Below, piece by piece: positions 33,869 through 43,644 of a stretch of DNA of 64,000 nucleotides (positions are counted from its first letter, which is position 1; the number at the start of each line of letters is the position of its first letter). The notes under the pieces were generated by a model that saw nothing but the letters and a program-made list of their open reading frames with translations, did no database searches and had not been told where the DNA came from. The translations under genes were made by a program, and so were the position numbers. This DNA comes from Peltaster fructicola (taxonomy: Eukaryota; Ascomycota; Dothideomycetes), in contig CP051141.1 in NCBI GenBank assembly GCA_001592805.2, forward strand, positions 3,472,001-3,536,000, given 5' to 3'.

Positions 33869-36334
33869 TCAGCGAATAGATGCTCCATCATCGCCATTAC
33901 CTCTACCTCTCCTAGCCAGTCTAATCTCCCTCAACTGCTTCGCGACATCAGCCGTCTCAGCAGAACGCAATTTGCTGCCGTATTGCTTGCGTCTCGCCTT
34001 CAGCTCAGCACGAAGGTCCGCATAAGATGAAGTTGGCTTGTCAGCTGCAACATAGCTCTCAGCCATCTGGACCTGCACAGCTGCCTTAGTTCCATCATCA
34101 ACTGGGGTGTTCTTCATGCCGTCGAGCACCTTCTGGTAGTAGTCCGATGATTTGTTGAAGTCGCCGTTGTTCTCTGCGATCTTTGCAAGGTTCGCATACG
34201 TCTTGCACGTGAGTGGATGGCCTTCCTCGAAGTTGTTCTTCACAAAGCGAAGGGTGTCTTCGTGATAGCCAGTCGCTGCGGTCTGCCTCAGATCCATATC
34301 GTGCACAGCTCCGGCGAACATCTGTACTGCGTTGCGTGCTGGCGCTGACCTCTTGCCATACCTTCTCTCGGTGCGTAGAGCCTCGTCTTTGTAGGTCTGA
34401 ATCTTGGCGAGCTTATCGGTTTCCTGTCGAGGATTGATGGTCGGCTTACCGGCGGTCGCAGATTGAGTTCTTGGCGCCGGAGGTCGTGGACCTGTACTGC
34501 TGGGATCTGCCCACGTCGTCGTTCTCTGCAGTGCAGCCGATTCTTTCTCTGGAGGGAACGTGTTAGACCCGCTGATGATCGCGCTGACATTGCCCTGCAT
34601 CGATTCTGGGGGGAAGACCGGATCTTCGTCATCAGACTCTTCCTGTCGTGTTGCAGCTGGAGTTTCTTCATATGCCGGTGCAGCGGTGGGTATAGGTGGT
34701 CTGAACTTCCATCGTTGCTCAGGCGGCGCATCTGTCGAGGACACGCTCGTTGCCGATTGTGGCTCGCTCATGCTCCTTGATCCTGGCGCATACGGCGGTG
34801 GTCCTGGTGGCAGAGGTGGAAGTTCCTTTTCAGCCGTCTCAGACTTCTTCTCAGCTACGAGCGGACTCACAGGTGTACCAAGGTCCTTGAACTCGCCACA
34901 GATCTTCTCACGCTGCTCTTCTGGAATCATTCGGGAGTAGATGGCTGCTCGAGCGGCGTTGTCCTGCAATTCAAAGATTCGTGCCAGCAAAGCCAGGGAT
35001 TCGTAGCACGCCGGATCCTGCTTGCCTAGTAGTCTCCGTCGACCTTGGAGGGCACTATCGCAATACTGTCGTGCTTCTGCAAGCTTGTTCTGCTTCAAGC
35101 TCGCCAACGCTAGGATGTGACCGGCATCACACAACCTCACTCTGTCTGCCTGATCACGTGGTGGGATCTGCACTATCTCTTTAAGTGCTGCTTCGGCGGC
35201 TTGAAAGTCGTCAGTGTGGTATGCGCAGACTGCGAGCATCCAGCGCAGATCTCGAATATTGAGCATGCTGCCCGAGCGTACGGGCGATTCTTCAACCATG
35301 GTCAGGACTTCCTGTAGCAGCACACTAGCTTTGTTGTAGTCCTTATGCTTGAACTCTGATGCTCCAAGAGTATATGCCTCCTTGATCATCTCGATCTCAA
35401 GGTCATCTCCTTCATCCTCTTCGCCTGCCATGCCGCCATCGTCGTCGTAACTGCGTCTTGCTTCCATGCCACTGTCCGACGTAATGTCCGTCATGGTGCC
35501 AAGGTCAGCGCCCGACACCGATGAACCTTGGAAATCATAGTCCTCTGTCTCGGTAGTGGCAGTATCTGAGTTGAGGACTTGTAGCCGACTGACCCACGAT
35601 GAGATCTTCTCGTCAAGGCCTGCGCTAGGTCCAATCACAGAACCGCCTGCTATGCTGCCTTCGTAGAGTGTCTCGCCACTGGAGATAATCTTGTCCGTGT
35701 ATTTTATGAGCTCATCCTCCATTTGATCGTGGTGACGCTCAGTGTCTGATACACCTGCTTCCTGCGATGTGTGTCGCATTTGGCTCAATTCCTGCTTGAT
35801 ATCCCGGATGTTCTCAAGCAAGACTAGCAATTGCTGGTCTGCCTTATGTGGCGCGAGATATGAGAGCTCCAATGTGATGGCCTGCAGGACGAGCTGAAGA
35901 CTGGCGGTATGTGACCGTATCCTGTTTCGCGACTCCTCGATATCTTTCGTCTTCATGTTGAGCTGTATCTGGCGCCAAGCCTGCGAGAATGGGTTCTTCT
36001 TCTTCTCTAGCCCAACATCCTTAACAGCTTCATATAGAGCTGACACTGTCTGGCCGCAGTCCTGCAATTGCGATCTTACTTGCAACCAGAGTGGACTCTC
36101 ATTCTTCGAGTCTGGCCCGACACCGTCCATTGCTTCTGCTATGCCTTTGATTCGTTTGCCTACAAGCTCGCAGGCTGAGCTGAGGGCATTGACCTCTGTT
36201 ACGAGGAGGCCGAGAGTCTGGTCCACGTACTTGACGTCGTTGATGAACTTGCCCAGCGCTATGCCTGCTGCAAAGGCTCTCTCTGCGGCCGTGAAAGCCA
36301 TTCCGGCCACGGTAAGGATTGTGACTGGATCCAT
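33869..36334 (-). CDS. Fungal STAND-type N-terminal domain protein with TPR repeats
   Basis: A single-exon ORF of 821 residues. It starts MDPVTILTVAGMAFTAAERAF, the usual opening of fungal STAND-type N-terminal helical domains, and continues as an all-helical region to about 190. Acidic linker sequences follow, then a TPR-like array at about 305-480 (EAYTLGASEFKHKDYNKASV, WMLAVCAYHTDDFQAAEAAL, LALASLKQNKLAEARQYCDS). A Pro-rich disordered region comes at about 500-640. Further TPR-like helices lie near the C-terminus (TYANLAKIAENNGDFNKSSD). No NB-ARC or NACHT P-loop is present, so it lacks the switch domain of a full STAND receptor. The role is unknown; scaffold or signalling adaptor is the best guess. 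Confidence 0.82.
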   Translation of the reverse strand: MDPVTILTVAGMAFTAAERAFAAGIALGKFINDVKYVDQTLGLLVTEVNALSSACELVGKRIKGIAEAMDGVGPDSKNESPLWLQVRSQLQDCGQTVSALYEAVKDVGLEKKKNPFSQAWRQIQLNMKTKDIEESRNRIRSHTASLQLVLQAITLELSYLAPHKADQQLLVLLENIRDIKQELSQMRHTSQEAGVSDTERHHDQMEDELIKYTDKIISSGETLYEGSIAGGSVIGPSAGLDEKISSWVSRLQVLNSDTATTETEDYDFQGSSVSGADLGTMTDITSDSGMEARRSYDDDGGMAGEEDEGDDLEIEMIKEAYTLGASEFKHKDYNKASVLLQEVLTMVEESPVRSGSMLNIRDLRWMLAVCAYHTDDFQAAEAALKEIVQIPPRDQADRVRLCDAGHILALASLKQNKLAEARQYCDSALQGRRRLLGKQDPACYESLALLARIFELQDNAARAAIYSRMIPEEQREKICGEFKDLGTPVSPLVAEKKSETAEKELPPLPPGPPPYAPGSRSMSEPQSATSVSSTDAPPEQRWKFRPPIPTAAPAYEETPAATRQEESDDEDPVFPPESMQGNVSAIISGSNTFPPEKESAALQRTTTWADPSSTGPRPPAPRTQSATAGKPTINPRQETDKLAKIQTYKDEALRTERRYGKRSAPARNAVQMFAGAVHDMDLRQTAATGYHEDTLRFVKNNFEEGHPLTCKTYANLAKIAENNGDFNKSSDYYQKVLDGMKNTPVDDGTKAAVQVQMAESYVAADKPTSSYADLRAELKARRKQYGSKLRSAETADVAKQLREIRLARRGRGNGDDGASIR

Positions 36335-37058
36335 GGCAGGTTGGGGTGATGAATGCCTTGTTCAGTGGGTTCTTGCTCGGTGTGCTAATTGTTATGGTCC
36401 AGAGAGAGGCTAGTATCGTAGTCATACAGTCATTGATGCTATAAGATGTTTGAGCAGTAATCGGAGGCTTGTACGCATGGTAGGGACAGAATGCAAGGAA
36501 CAATGGAGAGTGAAAGGAGAGAGTGTTAGAAAGAGGGAATGTGTATGCCTAACACTACCTCATGGACCAGGATGATGAAGTGGGGTGTGACTTTCACGAT
36601 GTGCTTGGTGCAGCCTCGGTAGGTCACGATCTGGACCCAGGTGCTGTAAGCAACCATAAACTGTGGTTGTACTGTGCCAGAGAGTAACAGACTTGTCAAT
36701 GGCAATCTGGATCCAGGGTGAGATCAAGAGTACGAAATCTGGATGGAAGGCTGAGTCAAGCTTTAGGTAGAAGTATTCTTTGATGGCGATCAGTCTTGGC
36801 TGACGGACGTGGCCACAATGACAATGCTGCAAGATCGGAGGATACAGCTTGCGCCGATGGTATTCAGTATGACTGTGGCTGCGTGATGTCTGCGAATGCG
36901 TCACAATAACGAGATACATGTGTAGTGGTGCTTTGAGCCTTTGAGCGGACAAGAATTGTGACTTATGCGCGATGGCTTTGTTTATTGACGTATTCTCCAT
37001 AGTCTTGACAACCAAACACAATCTTCTATATGTACATCCCTAAAACAGATTGCCAGTG
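36335..37058. other. Divergent intergenic region, STAND-N protein / MAD1
   Basis: About 720 bases of shared upstream sequence with short open frames only. Confidence 0.4.
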
Positions 37059-39167
37059 ATGGCGCGACCATCTAATCAGCCGAGCTTCAACTTCCTCACC
37101 GGCACTGATATCGTACCAACAAGATCACGAGAGCCGTTACGAGAGACACAGCGACAGAATGCTCCTCCAGCACGCGAGAACACCGTCGAAGATCTCCGAG
37201 CACAATTAAAGCGCGCACAGTACGAGCTCGACTCCATCAAGCAAGAGCGCGAGCTTGCCACACTTCAGCACCAGCAAGAGCTGCATGATGTGCTCGACCG
37301 AGCTCAGGAAGACTTCGCTCGTGCACAAAGTGCGCAGACTGGCGGCGAGTCCACAGCGCGACGATTAGAAGCACTGCAGCGAGAGCACCAGGACGTGCAG
37401 AACCGAGCGGCGAACGAGAAGGCTGCGCTCGAGAAGAAGCTTCGCGACCTTCAGGCTGATAGTCGATCATTGAGGGAGGAGCTAGAGGAGACACAGACAG
37501 AACTTTCAGAGAATGGGAGAAAGCAGCGAACAGCCTACGAACAGCTCGAGCATAGCTACAGCACCCTCCAGGCTACTCTCGAGGAGACACAAACAGATCT
37601 GACCTCCAAGGTCTCGATCCTGCAGAGCACTCAGCATAAGTTGCTACAGCAGGAGACAGACAATGGCGAGCTGGAACGAGAAGTCCTAAGGCTGAGGGCG
37701 CAGACTGGCGATGCCGAGACCCTTGGTATAATCAAGAAGGAGCTCTCCGAGCAGGTCGACTACATCCAAAAGCTTGAAGAGACGAACCGCATACAACTGT
37801 CAGAGCTACGACAGCTAAGAAGGAGTGCGAAGAGCGCCGAGATCGTCGAAGAAGAGAAGCGAAGCCTCGAGACAAGATTGAGCTTGATGGACGATCTGCG
37901 GAAAGAGTTGGCAGAAGCAGAGCTGCAACGACGCGTGCTTGAGGATGAGAAGAAGAGCTGGCAAAGCTACTTTGTCAGCGAGACTGGAACTGACGATGTC
38001 ACCTACGATACACCTGAGGATATGGCGAGAGCGTTGTTGCAGGAACGACTGGAAAGATTGAACTTGGTCGACAAACTTGGGGTTGTGCAGCCAGAACTGA
38101 CAGTCAAAGATGATAACATCAGAATGCTGGAGGAGCAACTGGCTGGTACAAGGGCAGAACTAGAGGCTCTGCGTACCACAAGCAAGTCTCAGGTTGATCA
38201 CAAGGGCAAGGCAAGGCTCGAGAAGCAGAGAAACCTTGCATTGAAGGAAGTTGAGTATCTCAGAGCTCAGATGAAGTCGCTGGAAGAGGAGGAGACCGAA
38301 TTTACGCCAGATCAGATTAACGAGGAAGAGTTGAAGCGCCTACAGGACTTGGAGAACATGCTGGATCAATACCGAGCTGAGCTACAAAACCTGCATGCAG
38401 ATCTGTCGAGGCTGGAAGCCCAGCCGCCAGAATCACCACGAAAGCGAGCTCGCGAAGACGACGAAGAATCAACAGAGCGTCTTGGTGAGCTCCGACGACG
38501 GACAAAGACACTTCAGGACGATCTCAGCCAGCTGCAGACTCGCAATCAAGTGCTGGAAGCTGAGCTGAAGGCCAGCACGGTGCAGCTCACCTCTCTGAAG
38601 CAGAGCAGGACACGCACGCTAGAGTTGCGTAGTAATCCTACCGCGGATTTCGAAGCAGTAAAGCTTTCCACCATCACGACTCTGCGTACTGAGAATGCTG
38701 AACTGCTTGCAAGACTCGAAGGCAAGACTACGAAGACGAAGGTTGTGCCTGTGAGCACGCTGGAGAACTTCAAGCAGCAGATGGAGGAGATCAAGGCCGA
38801 TCTTGCGAAAGCACAGAAGAAAGAGATGCGTCTCAAACAGATCTGGACAGCCAAAGCTCTTGAGTTTCGCGAGGCTGTGGCGTCTGTCCTCGGCTGGAAG
38901 ATGGACTTCTTACCAAATGGGCGGGTGAAAGCCTCATCGATCCTGTATCCTTCGTCCATTGCCGACGGAGAGGAAGAGGAGAATGCGATTGTCTTTGACG
39001 GTGAGCAAGGCACGATGAAAATCTCTGGCGGGCCACAAAGCATGTTCGCAAGAGAGATCCAAGGTCTGATTGACTTTTGGGTTGAAGGACGCAAAGACAT
39101 TCCCTGCTTCTTAGCAGCATGCACGCTCGAGTTCTACGACAAGACGACAAGAGCGCAGAAGATGTGA
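37059..39167 (+). CDS. MAD1: Spindle assembly checkpoint protein Mad1
   Basis: A single-exon ORF of 702 residues from the ATG (MARPSNQPSFNFLTG). The in-frame codon three residues upstream is TTG. From about 45 to 600 it is almost continuous Glu/Gln/Leu/Arg-rich coiled coil (for example EDLRAQLKRAQYELDSIKQE). The conserved C-terminal domain holds the RLK motif (KEMRLKQIWTAKALEFREAV), followed by VLGWKMDFLPNGRVKASS and ending with FWVEGRKDIPCFLAACTLE and FYDKTTR. Mad1 sits at the nuclear envelope and unattached kinetochores, binding Mad2 to drive its closed form and delay anaphase. The C-terminus, length and coiled-coil layout all fit the family. The gene converges on the stomatin gene with 61 bases between the stop codons. 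Confidence 0.95.
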   Translation: MARPSNQPSFNFLTGTDIVPTRSREPLRETQRQNAPPARENTVEDLRAQLKRAQYELDSIKQERELATLQHQQELHDVLDRAQEDFARAQSAQTGGESTARRLEALQREHQDVQNRAANEKAALEKKLRDLQADSRSLREELEETQTELSENGRKQRTAYEQLEHSYSTLQATLEETQTDLTSKVSILQSTQHKLLQQETDNGELEREVLRLRAQTGDAETLGIIKKELSEQVDYIQKLEETNRIQLSELRQLRRSAKSAEIVEEEKRSLETRLSLMDDLRKELAEAELQRRVLEDEKKSWQSYFVSETGTDDVTYDTPEDMARALLQERLERLNLVDKLGVVQPELTVKDDNIRMLEEQLAGTRAELEALRTTSKSQVDHKGKARLEKQRNLALKEVEYLRAQMKSLEEEETEFTPDQINEEELKRLQDLENMLDQYRAELQNLHADLSRLEAQPPESPRKRAREDDEESTERLGELRRRTKTLQDDLSQLQTRNQVLEAELKASTVQLTSLKQSRTRTLELRSNPTADFEAVKLSTITTLRTENAELLARLEGKTTKTKVVPVSTLENFKQQMEEIKADLAKAQKKEMRLKQIWTAKALEFREAVASVLGWKMDFLPNGRVKASSILYPSSIADGEEEENAIVFDGEQGTMKISGGPQSMFAREIQGLIDFWVEGRKDIPCFLAACTLEFYDKTTRAQKM

Positions 39168-39228
39168 TGAAACACGAGAAGAAAATACAATGGGTATCTG
39201 TCATCAATATAAAACCAAATGCAACCGA

Positions 39229-40374
39229 TCACAAGACCTCGATATTGCGAGCATTGATAGCGCTCGACATGCCGCCAGTGAACTCGGCATTGTTGACATC
39301 GCCATATCGACTCGGACCCTCGCCGATAGCCTCTGCTTGAGCCAGACCTGTGCCGTGCATTGCGGGAGGACCTGGCAAGAAGACGACCTTACTGTTAGCC
39401 GACTTGGCCATAGCCTGCATGGCCTCGAGGTATCGAATCTGCATAGCTGGAGCACTGGACAGGATATCCGCAGCCTGTCGCATAAGCTTGGCACTCTCGA
39501 CCTCGGCGCGGGCTTGGATGATCTTGGCCTCTCCGGTACGCTTACTCTGCGCAGCCATAGAGAGCGAGTCCTGCAGATCTTGGCTGAAGATGATGTCCTT
39601 GATGAGCATGCTCTCAACAGCCGCACCCCAGCCCGCAGCAGTCTCTTCAATGATCTCACTGATCGACTGTGCGATCTCCTCGCGACGCTCAATCACGTCT
39701 TGCAACACTCGTGCGCCGATGACGTGTCTGAGGGTAGTCTGCGTGCGCTCAACCAACGCTTGGCGCAGGTTGCTGATACCGAAAGCTGCCTTATGTGGAG
39801 AGATGATGTGGTAGTAGATGACGGATGTGAGCTCGAGGTTGACGTTGTCCTTTGTCATGCAAATCTGTCGCGGCACCTCGACGATCTGGATCTTTACGTC
39901 GACTTGGATTAACTGCTCACTGAGAGGATTGATCATAACAAGACCTGGGTCGACAGCCCGCGCAAATCGACCAAACTTGGTGACCAGGCCAACGTTTCCT
40001 TGTGCGACCTGTGAGGTGTGTCAGATTATGCCCAAAAGAATAGACTGAGAGACGTACTGGCTTGTATGGGTTAGGGCAGACAATACAGCATGGGATCGAG
40101 CCAAGGCATCCAATGAAGTTGCCAAGGGAGTTGATCATTGCTGGGTAAAAGCCATGTGAGGCGGCATCGTCGCCGTCAGCGTGAATGACTTGTGCATAGC
40201 TGCGATTGTCAGTGACGACTTCCAAAGAAAGAGCACTCTCTCGACTTACGAAGGCTGCAAATCCTCTCGTCGAGGAGGCTGCACAATAACCACTGGCTCT
40301 GCAGCGCGTGGACTGTGGTGGCCAGGTATAGCTGCTTTGCCGTTCGAACCGTTCACAGTAGTAGCTTCGCTCAT
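39229..40374 (-). CDS. Stomatin-like SPFH-domain membrane protein
   Basis: Three exons, 40250-40374, 40058-40199 and 39229-40008, give 348 residues. The N-terminal ~60 residues are polar. A short hydrophobic, Cys-rich membrane hairpin (LGNFIGCLGSIPCCIVCPNP) follows, then the SPFH/PHB domain (VAQGNVGLVTKFGRFARAVD, VPRQICMTKDNVNLELTSVI, QTTLRHVIGARVLQDVIER). A helical oligomerisation region (AKIIQARAEVESAKLMRQAA) comes next, and the usual VVFLPGP near the end. Stomatins form cholesterol/ergosterol-associated scaffolds on the plasma or endomembranes and tune membrane-protein activity. The cysteines in the hairpin are likely palmitoylation sites. Large open frames on the other strand are shadows. 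Confidence 0.93.
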
Positions 40375-41808
40375 GATGGGCAAATGGTCGTGAAGCTGTA
40401 GATAGCAGGGGCGACAATGATGCTACTGTTTCTAATTGCCACTGATGGGATGCTATGAGCAGGAAGCAGCAGCAGCAGCTTATACTTATGTTGATGAAGA
40501 ACGTCACGATACCTCGAGCGTGGCGCACCAGTATAGCTAGCTCCAGGGTCTCTCCGCAGTACATCTCTTTGCTGCGGCACTAACAAAGGCATGCCAGTCC
40601 AGATGTAGAGCATCGCCATGCACATCCTTAGGCATAGCACGAAGTCTCATAGGACGACGTAACGAGACACGATCGTAGTCTGCTTCGACAATCGTATCGG
40701 GCGAATCAGCTGAGCCTCGAATGCTGTTGCGCGATTTGGAGATAGGTCGGATGCATTGTGCCGGCTGGTTATTGCCAGTGTGGCCTCTGCTGCTTATCTG
40801 TACTTCGTCTCATGTGGTTGATGGGATCGTACTGCGCCATTGCCATCTCATCCTGAGAGCTTGGCCCCAAGACGACTCATCCTTACCACCAGTCCTTGGA
40901 AGCATTGACGATAGCTCTGCCATGGATCAGCTATCTGAGTGACTCGCCTGCATATATGTCGCAACGGCAGCACCACAGATTGCGCGGCAAAAGCGGCATG
41001 CTCGTGTGATGCAGTACGATTGTCTGAAGCGAATGTGATCAGCATGACTTCTTGAGCCTTACGAAGCTAGGCCGCAACCAGGAGAGATAGCAAGGCGCAG
41101 CTCGCTCGGCGGCCTCTTGGCGAGGGTAGATCCTCAGGGCTCTCTTCTCGAAGCATTGCCCTCTGTTCCTGAGGCATATCCATCGCCTCGTGCCACTCCG
41201 TTTCCCGGAGCAAACAGTATAGTCTACCGACTTGACGTACTTGTCGCCATTGAGGCAGTGTACGCCGTGCGGTCTGACCAAGATATGCTGAGATCAGATG
41301 TTGTATGAGCGGTGCATTCGACCGAAATTCACCCTTCCTGGTGGTGTACTATGTGCTTCACTGCTTGTTGATGGCGTCAGGACAAAGTCTCTTGGTCTCA
41401 TGTTGAGGCTTCGTGCTGGCATCTGCTCGCTTCTCATCCCGCAAGCAATCTCTCAAAGGGCTGTGGTGATTCAACGTGGTGGAATTGTCCTACGAGGCAT
41501 GTGTATGAAGTGATCACCCGTCAGGCGCCTGCGCGACACGCGTCTACCGTACTCGACTCGAGGAGGAGCCGTGAGACATGTCGTAGTCTTCGCTTTGTAC
41601 TAGACTGATCATGCCGTCAAGACGAACAGAAAGAGGCGAGCGCGCGGACATAATTATTTCTCAGATGAGTCAAAGTGCAATCATTGTGGCCAGAACTCCA
41701 GACGCCGCAATAATCGAAACTCTCCTCACAACCACAACAAGAACTCCAGCAATCGATCTTCCTCCGAACACCACCACTCACCGATACTAAGGCTCACAAG
41801 TCTCAAGA
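40375..41808. other. Intergenic, about 1.4 kb, nothing recognised
   Basis: Upstream of both the stomatin gene (left) and the small Cys-rich gene (right). Open frames are short and carry no domain. A small CAG run at about 40461-40475 is the only repeat noticed. Confidence 0.4.
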
Positions 41809-42085
41809 TGTGCAAAGGTACTACCTGCGGAACTTGCAGTGAGTGGAAAACAGGTGGCTAGCACACCATTTAGCATGCTTATTGCCACCTAGGCAAGTCG
41901 ACATGGTTCGGCTGTGGACAGCATGTCCCATCGGTACGTATATCTCTGCTCACCCGATACGCAATACTGAGGAGCTATCTCAGGTCATGGACTCGGTGAA
42001 GGAAGAAGACCGCTGCACCTGCGAACCGAAGGTTGAGAAAGAGGGCAAAGAATATCCGCCAATGGGTCCGATGCCAGGTGCTTGA
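41809..42085 (+). CDS. Small Cys-rich conserved fungal protein (57 residues)
   Basis: Three tiny exons, 41809-41839, 41893-41933 and 41984-42085, join across GT-AG introns to 57 residues. They read MCKGTTCGTCSKSTWFGCG, then QHVPSVMDSVKEEDRCTCE, then PKVEKEGKEYPPMGPMPGA. Six cysteines occur as CxxxxC, CxxC, C and CxC, with a TWFGCGQHVPSVMD core. I know this pattern as a widespread small fungal protein of unknown role. The paired cysteines suggest metal binding or a redox role, but it is not a classical metallothionein. The correct frame and the pattern survive across both introns, which is strong support for such a short gene. Confidence 0.85.
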
Positions 42086-42689
42086 GACGCGATACATCGC
42101 TGATGCTCTGCTAGGCTCACCATTCGGAGGCATTTGGAGTGCTCTAGGTTTTGGTGGTAAGAAAAGTGAGACAAAGGAAGAGCTTTAAGTGCGGTACAAT
42201 CTTGTCATGAAAGCCACCTTGATGGCCATCAACACTCCTTCTTTCAATACACATTTCAATATGACGACGTCTCCACTCCGTTGTTGCATTCACAGGGCTG
42301 CGAACATCCCATTACTTGTGATAAGCGGTCAATGAGCTCACCTTAGCTATCGTGTAAGCTGAGTGAGCAGCATGAGAATCTTGCAGCATTGTCAGCCACA
42401 TAGGGCTGAGAGGCTGGTAACTCAGATCTACGTACTACTAAGCATCCTCGCAGTCTGCCAGCATATCACGGTGTTGGCAGCGTTGTGTATAGACGCCTCC
42501 TGCCATTAGCTGAGTACATGGATACATCCAGCCATCGGCTTGACATGGGTGCGTCCGACCACTTTCTTGCAGAATATGGACAATGACAGGCAGACAACAA
42601 TGTATTATATCAGACTCCTTCTTGTTGTATGACACAATCATCCCGTTGTACGCTTCGTATCTTTCTATTGCAGAGATTACCTACACAAG
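42086..42689. other. Intergenic, nothing recognised
   Basis: About 600 bases downstream of the Cys-rich gene, with no supported gene. Confidence 0.4.
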
Positions 42690-43058
42690 ATGGCTTGCAG
42701 CAGTACCTCGTCTGATCTCGATCACTTCCGGACAGATGAGTGGTACGAAGAGCAAGAAGCATGCGCATCGATCAGATGCATATCATCGAGCGACTCAGAT
42801 AGCTCTTCCAACACGAACTCGTTGGCGCTTCATCGTGTTGACAGTCCTTCACTTGAGAGGAGCCACGCCATACGCAGGACACCACCACTGAGACGCAAGA
42901 GACCACCAACTCAATTGACACTTCGCGACACACGCCTGAGAGAAGCACGCTCGGAAGAAGCGCTTCGCCAGCTGTACGAGACCAATACCATGGCATACTT
43001 GAATTGTCCATTGTCTTCGGTCGGCGTGGACACTGTCCGTCTCAACGATAAGGCATGA
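42690..43058 (+). CDS. Possible small hypothetical protein
   Basis: An open frame of 122 residues with a good start context (CACAAGATGG). It is Ser/Asp-rich at the N-terminus (RCISSSDSDSSSNTNSLALH), then basic (RRTPPLRRKRPPTQLTLRD), then a short helix (REARSEEALRQLYETNTMAY). There is no known domain, signal peptide or membrane segment. It is longer than chance frames nearby and has no competing gene on the other strand, but nothing else supports it. Confidence 0.4.
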   Translation: MACSSTSSDLDHFRTDEWYEEQEACASIRCISSSDSDSSSNTNSLALHRVDSPSLERSHAIRRTPPLRRKRPPTQLTLRDTRLREARSEEALRQLYETNTMAYLNCPLSSVGVDTVRLNDKA

Positions 43059-43644
43059 GCGTTACGACACTGATGGATCATCGCCACGTTGGGACTGATG
43101 ATGGACGACGTACGAGTTATGACTTGATTGTGCGCATCGAGCGAGGACTGGAATATCTCTTCCTTTTGATGTAATTAGCAGCGTCCGCAAGTACCTTCGT
43201 TGTATTCAGTGATCGAACCACTCCTGGTGCAGCTCCCAATCGATGAGCCCTTTCATCATGTAGAAGTCTTTCAGTACACGGTCGAGCAGTCGCGAGGCCT
43301 GCGTACAGTCGTCGTCAGTCGCAATATTCGTATGCTAACCGTCAACACAAACATCTCGATGGGAGAGGTTGATAGCCACGCGCTAATGGAAGGAAGACAT
43401 TGACGTAGCCTCGACACGCGACCTCGTGCTCAAAAGCTACGCTTCTGATTGGCCATATATTCAGATGCGAGACACTCAGTCCGAGCTTCAATGCCAATGG
43501 TGGGACCAGCTACCGGACAGCAAAAGCAGATCTACGTAGCTTGGAAAATTGCTTTATGTTGCTTGAGAGGTACTGCTTGACATCTGTCGAAGCCTGCATT
43601 GTCTCGAGCCGCAATACCACGGAAAGGAGGCCACGGTCGACACG
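43059..43644. other. Intergenic upstream of VTC4
   Basis: About 590 bases with no supported gene. It contains the VTC4 promoter. Confidence 0.4.

Noticed and set aside
39190-39912. A 240-codon plus-strand frame and others around it
   Set aside because: Antisense to the stomatin-like gene, with no independent support.
41809-42085. Classical metallothionein
   Set aside because: Only six cysteines in 57 residues, with conserved aromatic and charged blocks that metallothioneins lack.
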